This document shows, piece after piece, positions 18,482 through 31,642 of a stretch of DNA of 64,000 nucleotides. The stretch is from Marchantia polymorpha subsp. ruderalis (taxonomy: Eukaryota > Streptophyta > Marchantiopsida > Marchantiales > Marchantiaceae). The notes below the pieces were generated by a model that made no database searches, was not told the origin of the DNA, and was given only the letters and a program-made list of their open reading frames with translations. The number at the start of each line of letters is the position of its first letter. The first letter of the stretch is position 1. The position numbers and the translations under genes were made by a program. The DNA lies in the NCBI GenBank assembly GCA_037833965.1, contig AP031352.1, positions 5,188,501 to 5,252,500 of the forward strand. The letters are read 5' to 3'.

Positions 18482-18563
18482 GTGGCCGTGCCGGAGTGGT
18501 TATCGGGCATGACTAGAAATCATGTGGGCTCTGCCCGCGCAGGTTCGAATCCTGCCGGCCACG
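18482..18563 (+). tRNA. tRNA-Ser (anticodon AGA)
   Basis: An 82-base cloverleaf with a long variable arm, as in class II serine tRNAs. The acceptor stem pairs GTGGCCG with CGGCCAC and has discriminator base G. The anticodon stem CATGA/TCATG encloses loop CTAGAAA with anticodon AGA at 18515-18517. The B box GGTTCGAATCC is intact and the D-arm carries the A-box pattern. No intron and no encoded CCA. A short T run (ATTTTG) after the gene can serve as the RNA polymerase III terminator. It reads UCU, and UCC after inosine modification. Confidence 0.97.
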
Positions 18564-19446
18564 AATTTTGCTGCCTCTATTGTTCACTCTCGCCCTCCCG
18601 CAGAGAGGAATTATCTGCTGGGCAGAGGACTCGCCCGCCCACTGCAGTACAGTTTGCATGGTTTTTAAAAATCATCTCAACGTAGTCAAGACCGTGGCTG
18701 CTTGAGCTTCTTCTTCGTCGACGAAGTCACCACGTCGAATGCGATATCCTCCGACCGCGAAGAGGAGCGTGCACGGGAGCCTTGTACTCCGGAGCCAGAC
18801 GTTCCAGACCATCTGCCACGTTCCCTCGCCCACCACGTGAGTATCTGACGCAGTACTAATCTTTTTCCACTACAATCCTCACCCCGAACGCTGGCTGGTA
18901 TTAGACTCGAGCAATCTGTCTACTGCGTTGAAAGAACAGCACCACGTCGTCTACTAAGAATCTATAGGAAAAGACGAGTCGCGAAGGCGGGCACCGAAGC
19001 CATTCAGCTTATGGTTTTATGTCGAGATGCAGGCAGGAGGTGGGACCCGGGGCCCCGAAACCCCAATGGGACATCCATGGAGGGGAGGGACAAGTGTTGG
19101 TAACAATCAAGGACAAATCGCAAAGAATCAACAGTACGATCACACAGCGCTGCGAGGTTCTTATAAGCAAGAAATCTACGATGTGCGAGTTCGTGGAGGA
19201 TGTTTATCAGACGATATTGTAGGGTATGTGTCGATTGAAGGTGAAGCGACAAGAAGAGAGAAGAGAGATAGGAGGAAATGGAGATTGATTGAAAGAATGC
19301 CCTTGACCGAGAGAAAGAAGGAATGATTACAGGAAAAGAAAGGAAAGGAGGAGCAAGAGCGGTAGTAAGAGACGCATTTCATCCTCTTTCTTCCGAGCAC
19401 TGAATTCTTTGACACAAAGAGGAGCCCTGGAACCGGAGAACCGAAG
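18564..19446. other. tRNA-Ser to BTB-gene spacer
   Basis: No separate gene was recognised. The stretch from about 19320 is purine-rich and probably forms the promoter and leader of the BTB gene that starts at 19447. Confidence 0.45.
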
Positions 19447-22400
19447 ATGGCTCCACAGTGGGCGGAATTGGACCCGGAGCTCGATGCGATTTTCCACGAC
19501 GATGAACCGGAAGGCCCTGAATTGCCTCGCAAACCTGTCCCGACCGGAGATGTGTACGAGGCGGCCAGAGCAGGGGACGTGGAGAGATTGAGCTTCTGGC
19601 TGGACCTCGGAGTGAATGTGAACGCCAGAGATGCATGGGATTCTGTGGCCCTGTACTACGCTTGCCTTGCAGGTGGGTTCTACCCCTGGACCATCTTTAT
19701 CCCCAGAGACCTTTGAGCCTCAATTCTCTTCGTTTGCCGCTTGGGATTTCTCCTCATTGCTGATTGAAGTGGGGGCGTTATTGTACCCTGAGCATCTCAG
19801 CAAAGCCTTTGAAATGAACTCGAATCCAGTGCTTTCTAGTCCTTGTCTTTGCTGTCGAGAGCTGAATTTGCGCGTATACTGAATTCCGGAAACCTGGATT
19901 GAGACGGTTGATCTTTGATGAAGAACCTATGCTTACCTGCGGACGGATTTCGGGCATGTTGGTAGAACAGAATAACTGATCTTCACATCTCATTCAATTT
20001 TGATCTCTGAGAATCTGTAGCCATAGAATCAGAACCGGTTCCCTCTGTACTCCCAAACGTAGCATTTTACAGTTCTTCCCTAGAAACGTTCTCCATCTCG
20101 AATTTGACCTAGATTCTTCTACTCCTAATTGTCATCTTAGCAGTCGTCGATTTGTTTCTGACAAAATTATCACATATCTGACATACAATTATCACACATA
20201 TATAATTTACACCGTTATCTTGGTCATTGTAAGCGTCGAGCAGAGTACCTGTGCCGATCACTGAACCTGCAGAAAATACTGTTTCTAGATTCAGAGATCT
20301 TTCTGTGTGTAGTAGATGAATATGACTTAAACTATTTGGATCAGTCTCGGAGAACGAACTTACAGATTCAAGATTGCCAATGGACGTTTAAACTACACCG
20401 AAGCAATAATGTGCAGTACCATCATTTTCAAGGGGTGCCCACTCACTAGCTCCAAAGTGGCTCTAGACCTGATAAAAAAGAATTTGAGTTCCCTCTCCTG
20501 ATATCTGAATTACGTCTCTTTTTTACGGTACTCATAGATTTTTTTTTATGTTTCTTTTTGGCGTCTCTGATGTTTTCTGTAGTTTGTCCTTTGGTCTTTG
20601 CAGTCAAAGAATGTACTCTTCTCCAACTAGGACTTTAGAGAATGTGCCTGCTTTGTCTATTGTCTTGCCCTCTTTCTCGTTGTGGCTCAGAAGCGGTCAG
20701 TTGTTTGCCCCTTCTTTCCTGGACTAGCTCTTTCAAACTACTTGATATACTCTTTTCGAATTATGTTCTGCTTCCCTTCTAGCTTCCTCCTTCTGTTGCA
20801 TTCTGGTCAAATTCGAGCAGTCTTGGATGAGATGGGCATCATACGAGCTTGCTCTTGTATGCGTTCTTCGCAGGTCACTTGGATGCAGCCCATATGCTGT
20901 TAGAGTCTGGAGCCATTTGCAGTGAGAATACGTTCGACGGGGACCGTTGTCACTACGCCGCCCTTAATCTGCGTGTTCGCAAGCTCCTCAAAGCCTTTGA
21001 GGCCCGACCACCACCTCTTGCACCCCTGCCCCGCTCACTCCGAGAGCTTTTTCTCAAGTCTCCTGCAAATTTGACCTATTTGGAACGCAGTTCTTTAACA
21101 GACGAAGAAGATGCAGATCATCCGAATATTGCGATTCGGAAAACTCGAAAACCAACCAGCGTGAGTGAGGAGTCAGACGAATTTGGACCCGATGTCACAT
21201 TCTCTGTGGCAGGAAGGGTGATGAAGGCACACCGTGCAATTTTAGCAGCTCGGTCTCCGTATTTCAAGCGCAAGTTTGAGACGGACTGGAAAGACAGGAA
21301 ACAGTTGAGGTTCGTAAACAGCAAGCTCACATACGCAGCTCTCTTTAGTTTGCTCCATTACTTCTACACGGACAGGCTAGACGTGGCAGTGTATGATATG
21401 GAAGATCTGGTGCGCGTCTGTAAAGTGTGTGAATGCATTGTCCTCAAGAAAGCCCTCGAAAAAGAATTGGCGCACCAGAAGTTTGCAAACTACAAGTCTT
21501 TGAGGGGAGTAGACGATTCTCAGAAGAGATTCATACTCCAAGGATCGTCCCTATCCTGGCAAGAGCAGCTCCCTGCAGCCATGCGGCGACTCTTCCGCCT
21601 CTGCCTCGCCAACTCTCGCAAGGAATGCAGTGTTGTCACGGGATTTGGATCCAATGGTCATGAGATTCCCCTGGCTGGAAGACGAGGTGAGAGCTCGGCT
21701 CCCAAGGCCAATGGGCATGTCACAGGACTACACGAGTGTGACGAGGAGGATGGTTCCATGGCTGAAGACGTCAAGAGGGAACGCATGGCAGCATCTTCCG
21801 AAGCCTCCTCCACAGGACAGCAAGAGGAGGCTTTCGAGGAAGATCATGCCGATGTTATCATCCTCGTCGATGGAGTGAAGTTCAGGTGCCACCGGTTCAT
21901 TCTTGCGGCGAGGTCCGAGTATTTCAATGCAAGATTTGCTCGCATGAGTGAGAATCAAAAAGCTCGTTCCACTACACGAAATGGTGGGTTTGGGGTGCTG
22001 CCCGTGCTTGAAGAACATGATCTGAGTGCAGGTGCATTTGAGAAGCTTTTGGAATACATGTAAGTTACTTCTACTCGACTTCAAATTTGTGAGCTCCTAC
22101 AGTCTTTTCGGAGGTCACACTCCATTAGGGATGTCGAGAACTCTATCCTTCGAATGTTCAGGACACTGACTCAGACATAAGAGCTGATTTCTTCACCCTG
22201 GTCCTGACTCACTGCTTACCATTAGTAGTTCTGTTGACTAACTCGATGATGTACGCCGTGAACGAACACTTTGATGTGCTCTATTACTCCTGAGAAGTGA
22301 GAACTGTGGAGCAGGTAAGCGTCCCCTACACCTTCCTGACATGGTTTTCTCACAGCTCGTTTTCGCCTGCCACCTGCTTAAGTTCACACTTTCCTACTTG

Positions 22401-23281
22401 ATTGCGCAGTTACACGGACTACGTTGAGGATATAGACCCTGATGAGGTGAGTTCTCCTAAGGTCGCTCCGAAGCTGCAGAGGAGCCTTAGTAGTTGAATA
22501 ATGCTTTCCCTGACTCGTTATTTCTGTCATCCAAAATCGTGATTTTCCTGAATCTTGTTGTGGCTCTCGTTTTCCTGAACGTTTTATGGCTTTGATTTGT
22601 ACTTCAGGCGGAGGAGATGTTCGATGCTGCCTCACGGTACCTGTTGTTTCCCCTAAAACGAGCGGTGGTGGATGTCCTGTTGCCTCACCTAGAGTCAACC
22701 CCACCTGCCGAATTATGTCACTGGTTACTCCTCTCTGACATGTAAGTTGACCTTGCAAGTATCTCACTTACATTTTGACCCCGCAGAGTAGGCAGGATCG
22801 AGGACCGCGAGCCCTTGAGAGAATCTTGAGAATATTTAATATTTGCACCGTGCACATCGTTGCTTGGATTCCAACGCTGGCTAACATTTGCTACTGCTGT
22901 GACATTGGGGACAGGTACGGGGTATCCAAATTGAGAGAGCACTGCCTCGATGCAATGGCTCTGAATTTCGAGTTATTTGCGAGTACGCGCGAATTTCGTC
23001 AAATGCTCAAAGCTCTTCCACCACCTTCAGGTGACTCCGAGGAGCGAACCACCGCTCCCAGTGCTCCTGGAGAATTAGTAGAGGGACGAGACAATTTGGG
23101 CAATATATTGGATGACTTGCGCGAGAAGTGGCTTGCGATAGAAGGAGAAGAGCTGGACCAGCGTGACCAGAGTGCTAGAGAGTTCGACCAAAGACTGGCA
23201 GAGCTTGTGGAAATGGCAACTCTCGAAGAAGCGGAGATGAAATGTAGAGAAGATTGCAATGTTCGTGCGAGGGAACACTGA
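19447..23281 (+). CDS. Ankyrin-repeat protein with two BTB/POZ domains
   Basis: Resembles the plant family of Arabidopsis At2g04740 (recalled, not searched). BTB proteins of this kind are candidate substrate adaptors for cullin-3 ubiquitin ligases; the target is unknown. Five exons: 19447-19672, 20874-22059, 22410-22446, 22608-22741, 22915-23281; 649 residues. All junctions are GT-AG and preserve frame. Ankyrin repeats span about 35-100 ([33 protein letters not shown]). The first BTB, about 178-285, opens with [20 protein letters not shown]; the second, from about 400, opens with [20 protein letters not shown] and is split over exons 2-5. The C-terminus (from about residue 590) is acidic and helical, possibly coiled coil. 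Exon 3 is only 37 bases. Intron 1 is about 1.2 kb. The start fits an AAGATGG context. Confidence 0.93.
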
Positions 23282-23848
23282 ATGCATGCATTCATTCCTT
23301 TATTTTAACCATATTGAATGCGAGTGGATGTTTCACATCTGAAAACAATTTCGTCCAAAGCTATCGGTCTGCAATCACCCAAGGCGAGAAACTTATCTCC
23401 TTGTCCCTACAAACCCAGTGTGAGCTGAGAAAGAAACTTGCATGTCCCTGGCCACGACTAACTTGCAGTACACAGACATGACGAATCTGCCGTGACAATC
23501 AATAGCTCATCTTTGCTCTACATAACGACACATTTAAAACACTGGATTCCATACTCCGCACGCACAGCACAAAATTTGTGTACATAGTGAAGAAACCCGT
23601 AAAATTCGGGTTAAATTTCCCAAAACCAAATCATTTATTCTGACATAGAGGATGATACAGATCGTAAGGAGAACGGGAAAATGTGAACTTAACACGGCGA
23701 AATCGCGAAACCTTCTGGGCTGATTGGATGGGAAAAAAAGAACAAAACGCTCCCGGCGTTCAAGATTAAGGAAAATTGAAATTTACTGCAAGACCAACGA
23801 CCGGACGAATCTTCTCTCCGACGATAAGGCTCTCTCGCAGCAGCTCGA
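23282..23848. other. Convergent 3' spacer
   Basis: This 567-base spacer separates the stop of the BTB gene (+) from the stop of the Nudix-like gene (-). It must hold both 3' UTRs and both polyadenylation sites, which may overlap. Nothing else was seen. Confidence 0.6.
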
Positions 23849-25447
23849 CTATCTTTTACACAAGTCGCCGAGTTGATTTTCAGGTACCCACTTCCAAAAA
23901 TGCCGCTTCACCCCCACAGGAGCAGCAGCACCGGCGCTTCCGTTTGCGCCAGCCGCCCCACCATCGATCGGTGCGATCAAGCCGATACTACCATGACCCG
24001 ACTCGTCCTCGTCGGTGGAAAACTCCGTCGAAGGCAGATGCTCGATGTGAGCCACCATCGTGTGAATCACGTAGCGCGTCGGGAGACCAGGGTACGAGAA
24101 GGACTCGCGCTCTTCTTCCTCCCTCCGATAAGACTCGGGAACCATAACCACCCTCTCGCGGGCACCCATTTGGCATCCGAGCTCCTCAAAAATGCCCCTC
24201 AGGCATGCCTCCTCTACGTGCTCGCCGGGCCTCATCTTCTCGGATAGCGGCCGATTCCGAGGCCTCACTCGTCCGTCCGCCATCTGCTGGTACGCTTCCA
24301 CCAGCACATGCCCTTGGTCGTTCCTGATCTTGACGCTGGCCACATGCGCGGTGCGCTTCGGGGGCCGGCTGTCCTCCAGAGAAATTTCGCCCTCGACGAG
24401 CTCGCACCACAGATTCGACACCCTCTTGGTGGCAGCGGCATTCCCCCACTGGCTCACCACCGAGCTCCCGATCCGCTCCTCCAGCCACAGCGCCAAATTC
24501 TCGCACGAGCCAATGTCCTCAGCTGTCACGCACGTCGCCGACTCGCGGCAGAGCTCGGCCTGCGGCTGCTCGTCGTGGATCCAAATCCTGGCCGACGGCG
24601 CGGACACTTGCGCCGATCCGTTCGCCCTGGCCGGTGCTCCGACTCCCGCATCGTGAGCGCCTTGCAACCTCGTAGAAGCAGCGGAGAGCAGATCCGAGTC
24701 CGGAAGGTACGAGGCCAGGAGCGCAGAGGTCTCGGACGATCCGGACATGCTCGCCTGCTCCTCCTCATGCACGCGATCCGCACTCTGCTCGAGCTCTGTA
24801 TCGGCCGCGGGCGCCGATCGAGGATCGTAGCCCGGAGAGGTTAGGTTTGTCGGCATGATGGGCGATCTGCGCTTCAGTTCCTGGAACGAGTAGTTCCCCG
24901 GGCTGAGATTTCCAGCGCCTTGGAAGGGCTCGAGCAATCCAGCCCAGCAATCCTGCCGCGCGAGCTCTCGAAGAAAATGCGAGAGCTTGCTCAACCCCGA
25001 CGACGAGCGCAATCCGAACTCGCCCGAAGCTTGCGCTTTCTCGTCGCCTGTCGCCGGCTCCCTCTCGGTGGCAGGATAGCACCTCCGCTCGGACTCGGAC
25101 CCTCTGTTAGCCCTGGCCCTCGTCCTCGTGCTGCTATGGCTCGTGCTCGTCCCCCGCGCCGACTCGGCTCGGCTTCCGATCCTACTCCCGCCGCTGCTGG
25201 AGAACACGCAATCCAACAAGTTCGGCAGGCTCGCGCTCCCGCCCGTTGTCGTGTCACTCGAGCTGGCAGATCGGCGCAGGCCCGCCTTAACGGTTGCGGG
25301 CTTGGGGCCCCGGAATTCGGCGGCAGCTCGCCTCGACGACGACTCCTTGCCGCAGCACAGATCGAAGCACGGGCCTGCGCTCTTGACCGGTGCGGGCGCG
25401 CTGGCGTGCGCGGCCCCTTTCAAATTAACGATGAAAGACGAAGTCAT
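23849..25447 (-). CDS. Nudix-fold domain protein, Nudix box degenerate
   Basis: Single 532-codon exon. The N-terminal 310 residues are low-complexity, rich in Ser/Ala/Arg and probably disordered. The conserved part is about 312-532, starting with SCENLALWLEERIGSSVVSQ and containing a Nudix-like core: VASVKIRN, GHVLVEAYQQMADG, then PGEHVEEACLRGIFEELG at 407-424. This matches an uncharacterised plant family remembered as Nudix-hydrolase-like. The canonical GX5EX7REUXEEXGU box is incomplete: the REU glutamate is replaced by Gly and the leading Gly/Glu spacing is off, while the EE pair is kept. Pyrophosphohydrolase activity is therefore doubtful and a binding or regulatory role is possible. Localisation is unclear. 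Codon third positions are very GC-rich. Long open frames on the plus strand here are shadows caused by this bias. Confidence 0.85.
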   Translation of the reverse strand: MTSSFIVNLKGAAHASAPAPVKSAGPCFDLCCGKESSSRRAAAEFRGPKPATVKAGLRRSASSSDTTTGGSASLPNLLDCVFSSSGGSRIGSRAESARGTSTSHSSTRTRARANRGSESERRCYPATEREPATGDEKAQASGEFGLRSSSGLSKLSHFLRELARQDCWAGLLEPFQGAGNLSPGNYSFQELKRRSPIMPTNLTSPGYDPRSAPAADTELEQSADRVHEEEQASMSGSSETSALLASYLPDSDLLSAASTRLQGAHDAGVGAPARANGSAQVSAPSARIWIHDEQPQAELCRESATCVTAEDIGSCENLALWLEERIGSSVVSQWGNAAATKRVSNLWCELVEGEISLEDSRPPKRTAHVASVKIRNDQGHVLVEAYQQMADGRVRPRNRPLSEKMRPGEHVEEACLRGIFEELGCQMGARERVVMVPESYRREEEERESFSYPGLPTRYVIHTMVAHIEHLPSTEFSTDEDESGHGSIGLIAPIDGGAAGANGSAGAAAPVGVKRHFWKWVPENQLGDLCKR

Positions 25448-27300
25448 TTCGATCCGCGTGACATGGTCGTCGATTAATTGCCGCCCCCCGGGGCCATTCG
25501 CCGCGCTCTCCCTTTATTCACGCAATTCCTCGAATCAGCTGCACCGCTGAATCCGCACGCGCAATCCGAGACTCGGTCAGGGGCCCGACCTCGGATCGTG
25601 CACGGAGTCGTGATCGCCGCGTGCTCTTGCGACCAATTCCTTTCCTCGAGAAAGAAGAGCGAGCGCAGCGTCAGAACCCTAGCAGATGCTCTGCGCTTCG
25701 CGAGCGGAGCAGCAGCAGCAGCCCTAACGACCACGAGACAATCGGAACCAGCGGCTCTCTCCTCCTCCTTCAACAATGGGCGGCAATTCGTCTATGCACT
25801 GTGAGAGGCAGAACGAGTTCTTCTGTGCGCGCAGCTGAAATCACCCTCGGTTCGCTCCGTCCTTACCGTATTCCTCGAGGAATTCGTCTCCGCTCCGTGC
25901 TCACACCTCGAGAGTGCCTCGTCGGATTGCTTCGGCGGTGCTCGCCTCTGATTTTGATTAGCAAAAACAGGCTACGCCTACGACGGCGAACTCTGCTTCT
26001 CCGGCCAGAACCTGCTCGTGCCGCGGATCTCCAAATTCTCCGAGTCCGACTCCTTCGTCAGCGATGTCCAGCTCTTCTGCCTGACTCTGATGCGCGTCTC
26101 AGGTCTACACCGAGTATGCTCCTCGGATTTTTCTCGACTGGGCAGCTAGCCCTCCTTCGATGTTTGCTTGCTTGTTGCCTATCTGTATGTCTGTCAGTCC
26201 GTCCGGGTGGACTGATGAGACTGCGACAACCAGAAGAGAAGCTCCAGAGAATGTGAGACTCGAAATCTTCCCTTCCTTCAAGCTGAAGCACCAAATCTTC
26301 GCCTCCTGATCCCGCTGCTCCTTCTCCGGGTGGAACCGCTCCCTGTCGAGAAACAGCCACACTTCCTCCGCGCCCTATCTCACTTGGCAAGTAGCGACGT
26401 CGCTCCTTAGAGCACTAACGCCTCCATCTCCAGCTCTCTCTCTCTCTCTGTGTCTCTTCTGAGGACCGATCTGTGGTGGATCCAAACGTCAATCCTCTAC
26501 AAGCGGCCAGCCAGCCACACAACCACACTCTTACCACACGCCCACTCTCTGTCTCGCGGTCTCTGTCCTCACCTTTTTCCTTCACCAGTCAATATTTATG
26601 ACTCTCACTCACATCAGTCAGAACAAGAGCACAAGCACATCAGTGAATCAGGTGGAAGGGCAGACAGTAATTGGATCATTCGATCCAGTTGATGTCGTCG
26701 AGGTCAAAAGGGAGGGGGGAAGGCGACAAGCATTAGCTACAGCGCAGCACAGCAAGCAAACAAACAAACAGAGGGAGGAAACGGGAGAGGTATGGAGGAA
26801 CGAGAGGGCAGCGCAGAAGATGAGCTGAGTCGATTCGAGTGCGACGTCAAATCGTCCACTCACCTTTTGGCTGGCCGTGCTAATAAATTAGTTCCTTTCG
26901 GATCAAGTCTCTTTCCTCCGGTCCGCAGCCGAAAGCGACACTGTCCAACGAGTCGCTGGAGCCTTGACCTGAGCACAGCGCAGCGCGAGCATATCCCTTC
27001 TTTTGCTCCTCGATTTATCTACTTTCTTTCTTGTGATTTTGCGGATTATCCTGCAAAAAAATCGCCCTATTTCCGCCCTGTCGTGTACTGCTGTCACTAT
27101 CCTCTTGTTTTCGGGCAGCTACCTTTTATCTCTTCCGTTCCGTACCCTTCTACATCTTTACCTCCCTCTCCTCCTCCTGCTCCACCATTCTCTCCTCGCT
27201 GTTCAGTTTGTTGTGGATCCCATTACTTTTCAGTTCTCCATTTCCGACCTCTTACTAAAAGCTTAGGACTAGAAAATACAGTCGACTTTCTTGGTTCATT
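25448..27300 (-). other. 5' flank of the Nudix-like gene
   Basis: GC-balanced sequence with CAG/GCA runs near 25707-25722 and a CT run at about 26434-26452, typical of promoter and leader DNA of the minus-strand gene. Open frames on both strands (e.g. 25621-26256 +, 26058-26390 -, 26792-27304 +) have biased, low-complexity composition and no recognisable domain. An upstream leader exon is possible but not shown. Confidence 0.35.
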
Positions 27301-30300
27301 GTAGAGGTTACTCTCGATAATTGTAAGCGTGGGGCTTCCTACAGCGAAAATTAATCAGGCTAGGTGAAAATTGCACAATTTCGCTAACTGCTGCTCACTC
27401 GCCCAGAATTTCAATGCCAGATGCATAGGACGCGATCTGAGCGATCGTTGTGAGTTCGCAATGATCACCTCCCACCCCGGTGCCATATCACTTTGCAAAG
27501 ATCATGAACAAAGCGATCCCGGTGAGTTTGGGTTCCCAGAAAATGAATCCCATGCAATACAAATTTGGCAGGTTTTGAGTATATTACTATCGAGCATTGG
27601 AACTAAATTCCACTAAGGAGCACAGGTGCTGCCAATATTGAGAAACACTTTGGATTCAATCTTTATGATAGTAACAAAATGTTATATTTTTTTTAATACT
27701 TTAACATATTTGCATTTTGTGAAGGAGAAGGAAATACTGTCGATGGATTGGAAGAGCTAAAGCCTTCCGGATATCGGATAGAAGATTCTCCACTCATCAA
27801 GAAAAGGAGCCGAAGAGTCAAACGATGGAACGCAAACGAACGGGACACTTGTGACAGAGAAAACCTGACCATGTGACCGAGCCGAAGACTTTCATCACCT
27901 TGGTAACTGACCTTACGTAAACCAGTGATCCGGAACGAAACCGGCACCAAAACCAAAATTGCGCTAAATATAGTCGGGTATTAATTTCAGGAGCTGGCGA
28001 GACACATGCATGAATAAAATATCACGGACAAAATAACTTGTAGAGCCGAATAAGTTGTCAAGTGTACATTTCCTACTGGTCCACAGATTTCACAGCATCC
28101 ACCTCAACCAGGCTCGTCTCACGAAACATCCGATATGGTGCGATATAATCTATGATAATGTATGATCTCAAACCTCTCAAATGATCTTACTTGAATTACA
28201 TATTGTGATTCAAATTACGGTTTCCTAGTCTCTTCGGCTGACAAGTGGGCCTCAGGAGTATTTAATCGTATCCGAAGGTACAATTGGAGTCATGAAGTCG
28301 CACCTAGTTGAAAAATTGAGATGTGGTGCTGAGTGTATGTAGGTGAGTGAAATGTTTGTTAGTACTGTAGATACAAGGTGCAGGTACATTCACCCAGTTG
28401 CATGCATGCAGAAAAATTCCATGCTGCAAAAGTATGTAGGTTCCAGTTCAATCCTTCCTTTCCTTTTCATTGTCATTCTTGGATGACTTTTCCTGGTTTG
28501 CCGCACCGTGATCAAGTTGACATGCTGTACTTCGAGTTAATTCATTGGATACATCGGTCCTTCTCTTTACGCAGGGATAGGCAATGGAAGAACTGAACCT
28601 GGTGGATCAAGACCAGCCAATCCTCCTATGCTATCGTGATCAGTGAAGTATTGCTCCCTCCAAGATTTTCATTTCTTAAGACATAATTGGACTTTTAATT
28701 TCAAAATCAACTGACAACTGTATGAGATGCTGTTCGCTGCTTCTTCCAAGATCTCCAACCACAACAGTCTCAGTGTCACGGTTCAATCACAGTCTATTTC
28801 TTAGCAAAAGATTTTGCTGTTATTGCACTCTCATTTCCGAAGACGAGTATTAGTGCATGCTTCATCACCAAGAATCAAATTCTCCTTCTTTCAAATTCAG
28901 TGAATTACTCACAGAGTAATTCGGTTCCTATCAAAGGATCAGAGCATGAGAAAAAATCTTCTTAAAAACTATTCCATACAAAGCAAAGCATGCTTTTGTT
29001 TATATTATATAGATTTATTTATTTAGATAGTAGTGTGTATATGCGCCGATATCCTTTAAACATGAAAAACATTGAAAAATTTCTCATAGGGTGCATTTAT
29101 CGTCTCCGAAATTCAGACAGAACGTGAGGACTGTTTATTATCATCTTGTATCCTTCCTAACTCGTACGACGACTGAGATGGACTCCCTTTGATGAGAACT
29201 TCAGCAAACTTCTTCGACATGGGGAAGACCTCCACTCCAACATATCAGAAATCAGCCTCAAAGGTATGCTCCGTAACCAACCAACTGCTAATACCTCTGT
29301 TGAAATGGCAGAAGGCTTCCTAGAGAAGTTATTTTCGCCCCTCATCTATGACACAAACATGCGGTTTTCTACAATTGCCGATCTTCCCCCAAGACTACAC
29401 CACATGCTGTAACCTTCATTTTTTAATTGCAGGATAGTGAGGAAAAACATGTGACGAGAAGATGGGTGGAGGAGCTGTAAAGAAGATGGGAAGATAAAAT
29501 TTGGCCTAGATTTTTGGTACATTTCGAGAGGACACAATCGTGCATAGTATTTCATGATGGTAAAAAGGAGTCAGAGCTAGAGATAACTCCCTTTCAAAGA
29601 GATCCAGATAAGACATGAGGCAAAAAGCGCACTATCACTGGAATCCTCATCCAATAGCAGCTACACAATAAGTGAGCCTTGCTGCTGCGACCAACACGAG
29701 CACGGTAAGAATAAACTTTCCACAGGTTCAGATAATCTCTTGACAAGGGGGAAAATGACTAGTCACCGTGGAGCCCAGGACATGATCGACCTGCGCCATG
29801 ACGCTTTAGGCCGAAACAGTATGTTGAGCGTCGAAGGATGACATGATGTTGACATGGGAAGACACTGAGAGAAATGGGGAACAAAAGACTATCGAGTGAG
29901 TGTTCAAAAGCGAGTAGCGGCACCTTTGTGGAAAGTGCTGAACGAGTCTCATGGCCCTTGGATACTGGACTTACTCCCGTCCACTGTGAAATGACTCCAT
30001 AGGCTCTACCGCACCGCAACATCTGCTGTTCCTGGTTCCAGCCATCGGCCATTCAGCAGAAATATCTCGCTATGATGGATCGGGTGAGCTCCGGAGTATG
30101 GATTCTGAGGTCAGCAGCCATCGTCATGTTTCATTGGAAGAATGATCATAGAAGATATTCTGATGGCATGAATGTGATTTCAACTAGGCTCCTGTCATAG
30201 ACCTCTTGTTTTAGAATGTAAACGGAAACGTACAAGCTACCTCACTAAAATGATCCACTTGGACCCCCTCTCCCCTCACTTAAAACTCATCAATACACAA

Positions 30301-31642
30301 TGAAGTCCAACTCGTTAGAGATTATTTTGCAAGTCACTAGGTTTTATCCTATATGTTAGTTTTCTTTTCATTCGAGCATTATTATTTTGTATAGGTTTAC
30401 ATGTGCCTTCATTCTTACTGAGGGTGCTATGAACAAGGATATGATTGAAATATCTCATTAAATCCTCATAACTTGAAATATATTCAAATTCATAACTAAA
30501 TTACTTATATTATAAAATAAAAAATTTTCAATTATTTCTCTCGTGAAAAAGTAAAACTCATATACAAAAGATGGCTGAAATAATTTTTTTTATTTCAAGC
30601 AATATATAATACAGTGACACAATAATAGATATTATTATCGTTATAACATCATGCATGTTTATGATCGTTCAATCAATTATAATCATGAAAATATCAATTT
30701 CAGAACATTCAATTTTTTAAAATTATATGCATTTAATCAAAAAGGAAGACATATTTCAAATATATTTATATTTAACATATTAACATGTTAACATATTTCA
30801 AATCCTTATTATGCAATTTTTCTTCATGTATAAATGCAAGTTTAACATCTGAATGTAGCTAAGTATTCATCTATGAATTTAATTAATCAATCTCAAACTT
30901 TAGATGAATATTATTATCATATCATCAATGAATTTATTGCTTCATAAGTAATCATAAAAAGTAATTTCAAGCCAAATTAAATTTATTTAATCTTCATAGA
31001 AATTTTGAATAAATGTTTTATTTACAACTAATGTAAAAGTCTATATCAATTAAAGCTCTTTAAGAGTTTTTGTGATTTTATTATGAAATTGAGGAAAATT
31101 ATTTTAAACATATTCAAAAATCAATGTAAAACAAGTAATTAGCTTACAATAATATAAGCTTTCATAAATTGGATAAATAATAATTTAATTTTAAATATAC
31201 AAAATAATCTTTTTTAAAATCTTTTCCAAAAATGAATACAAAATTCACTATGATCATCATAACATCATGATTATATTGATTAGTTAAATATCTTACTCTA
31301 TTCATACATTTTTAAAAATTAAGGACTAATTTTAATATAAACAATAAATTTTGCAAACTGAAACAAAATATACCGATAATATTAAATATTATGTTTTGTA
31401 TTGAAAATATTTGAAGAAAAATATTTGAGATATGGTGTACACTCGCTTAAGTTTACATTTTTCAGACAAAATTTCAAGAATCAAAATTCTCAAAATTTAT
31501 CATAAGGAGAAGTCAAACATGATCAATTGGCGGTTATATTCAGCTCGTTTGCGGACGATGGCGTATCAATTGTGCTGCAGAACACGACAAAGGTTAAAGA
31601 CAACCCCTTTAGCCTTATTAATCTGCTCCGATAACTAATAAG
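27301..31642. other. Intergenic DNA grading into an AT-rich island
   Basis: No gene recognised. From about 28980, and strongly from 30300, the sequence becomes very AT-rich with no open frame of note. Short direct repeats such as ACATATTTCAAAT occur around 30747-30803. This appears to be old non-coding or decayed repeat DNA. Confidence 0.5.

Noticed and set aside
24308-24844. 178-codon plus-strand frame
   Set aside because: Shadow of the GC-rich Nudix-like gene on the opposite strand.
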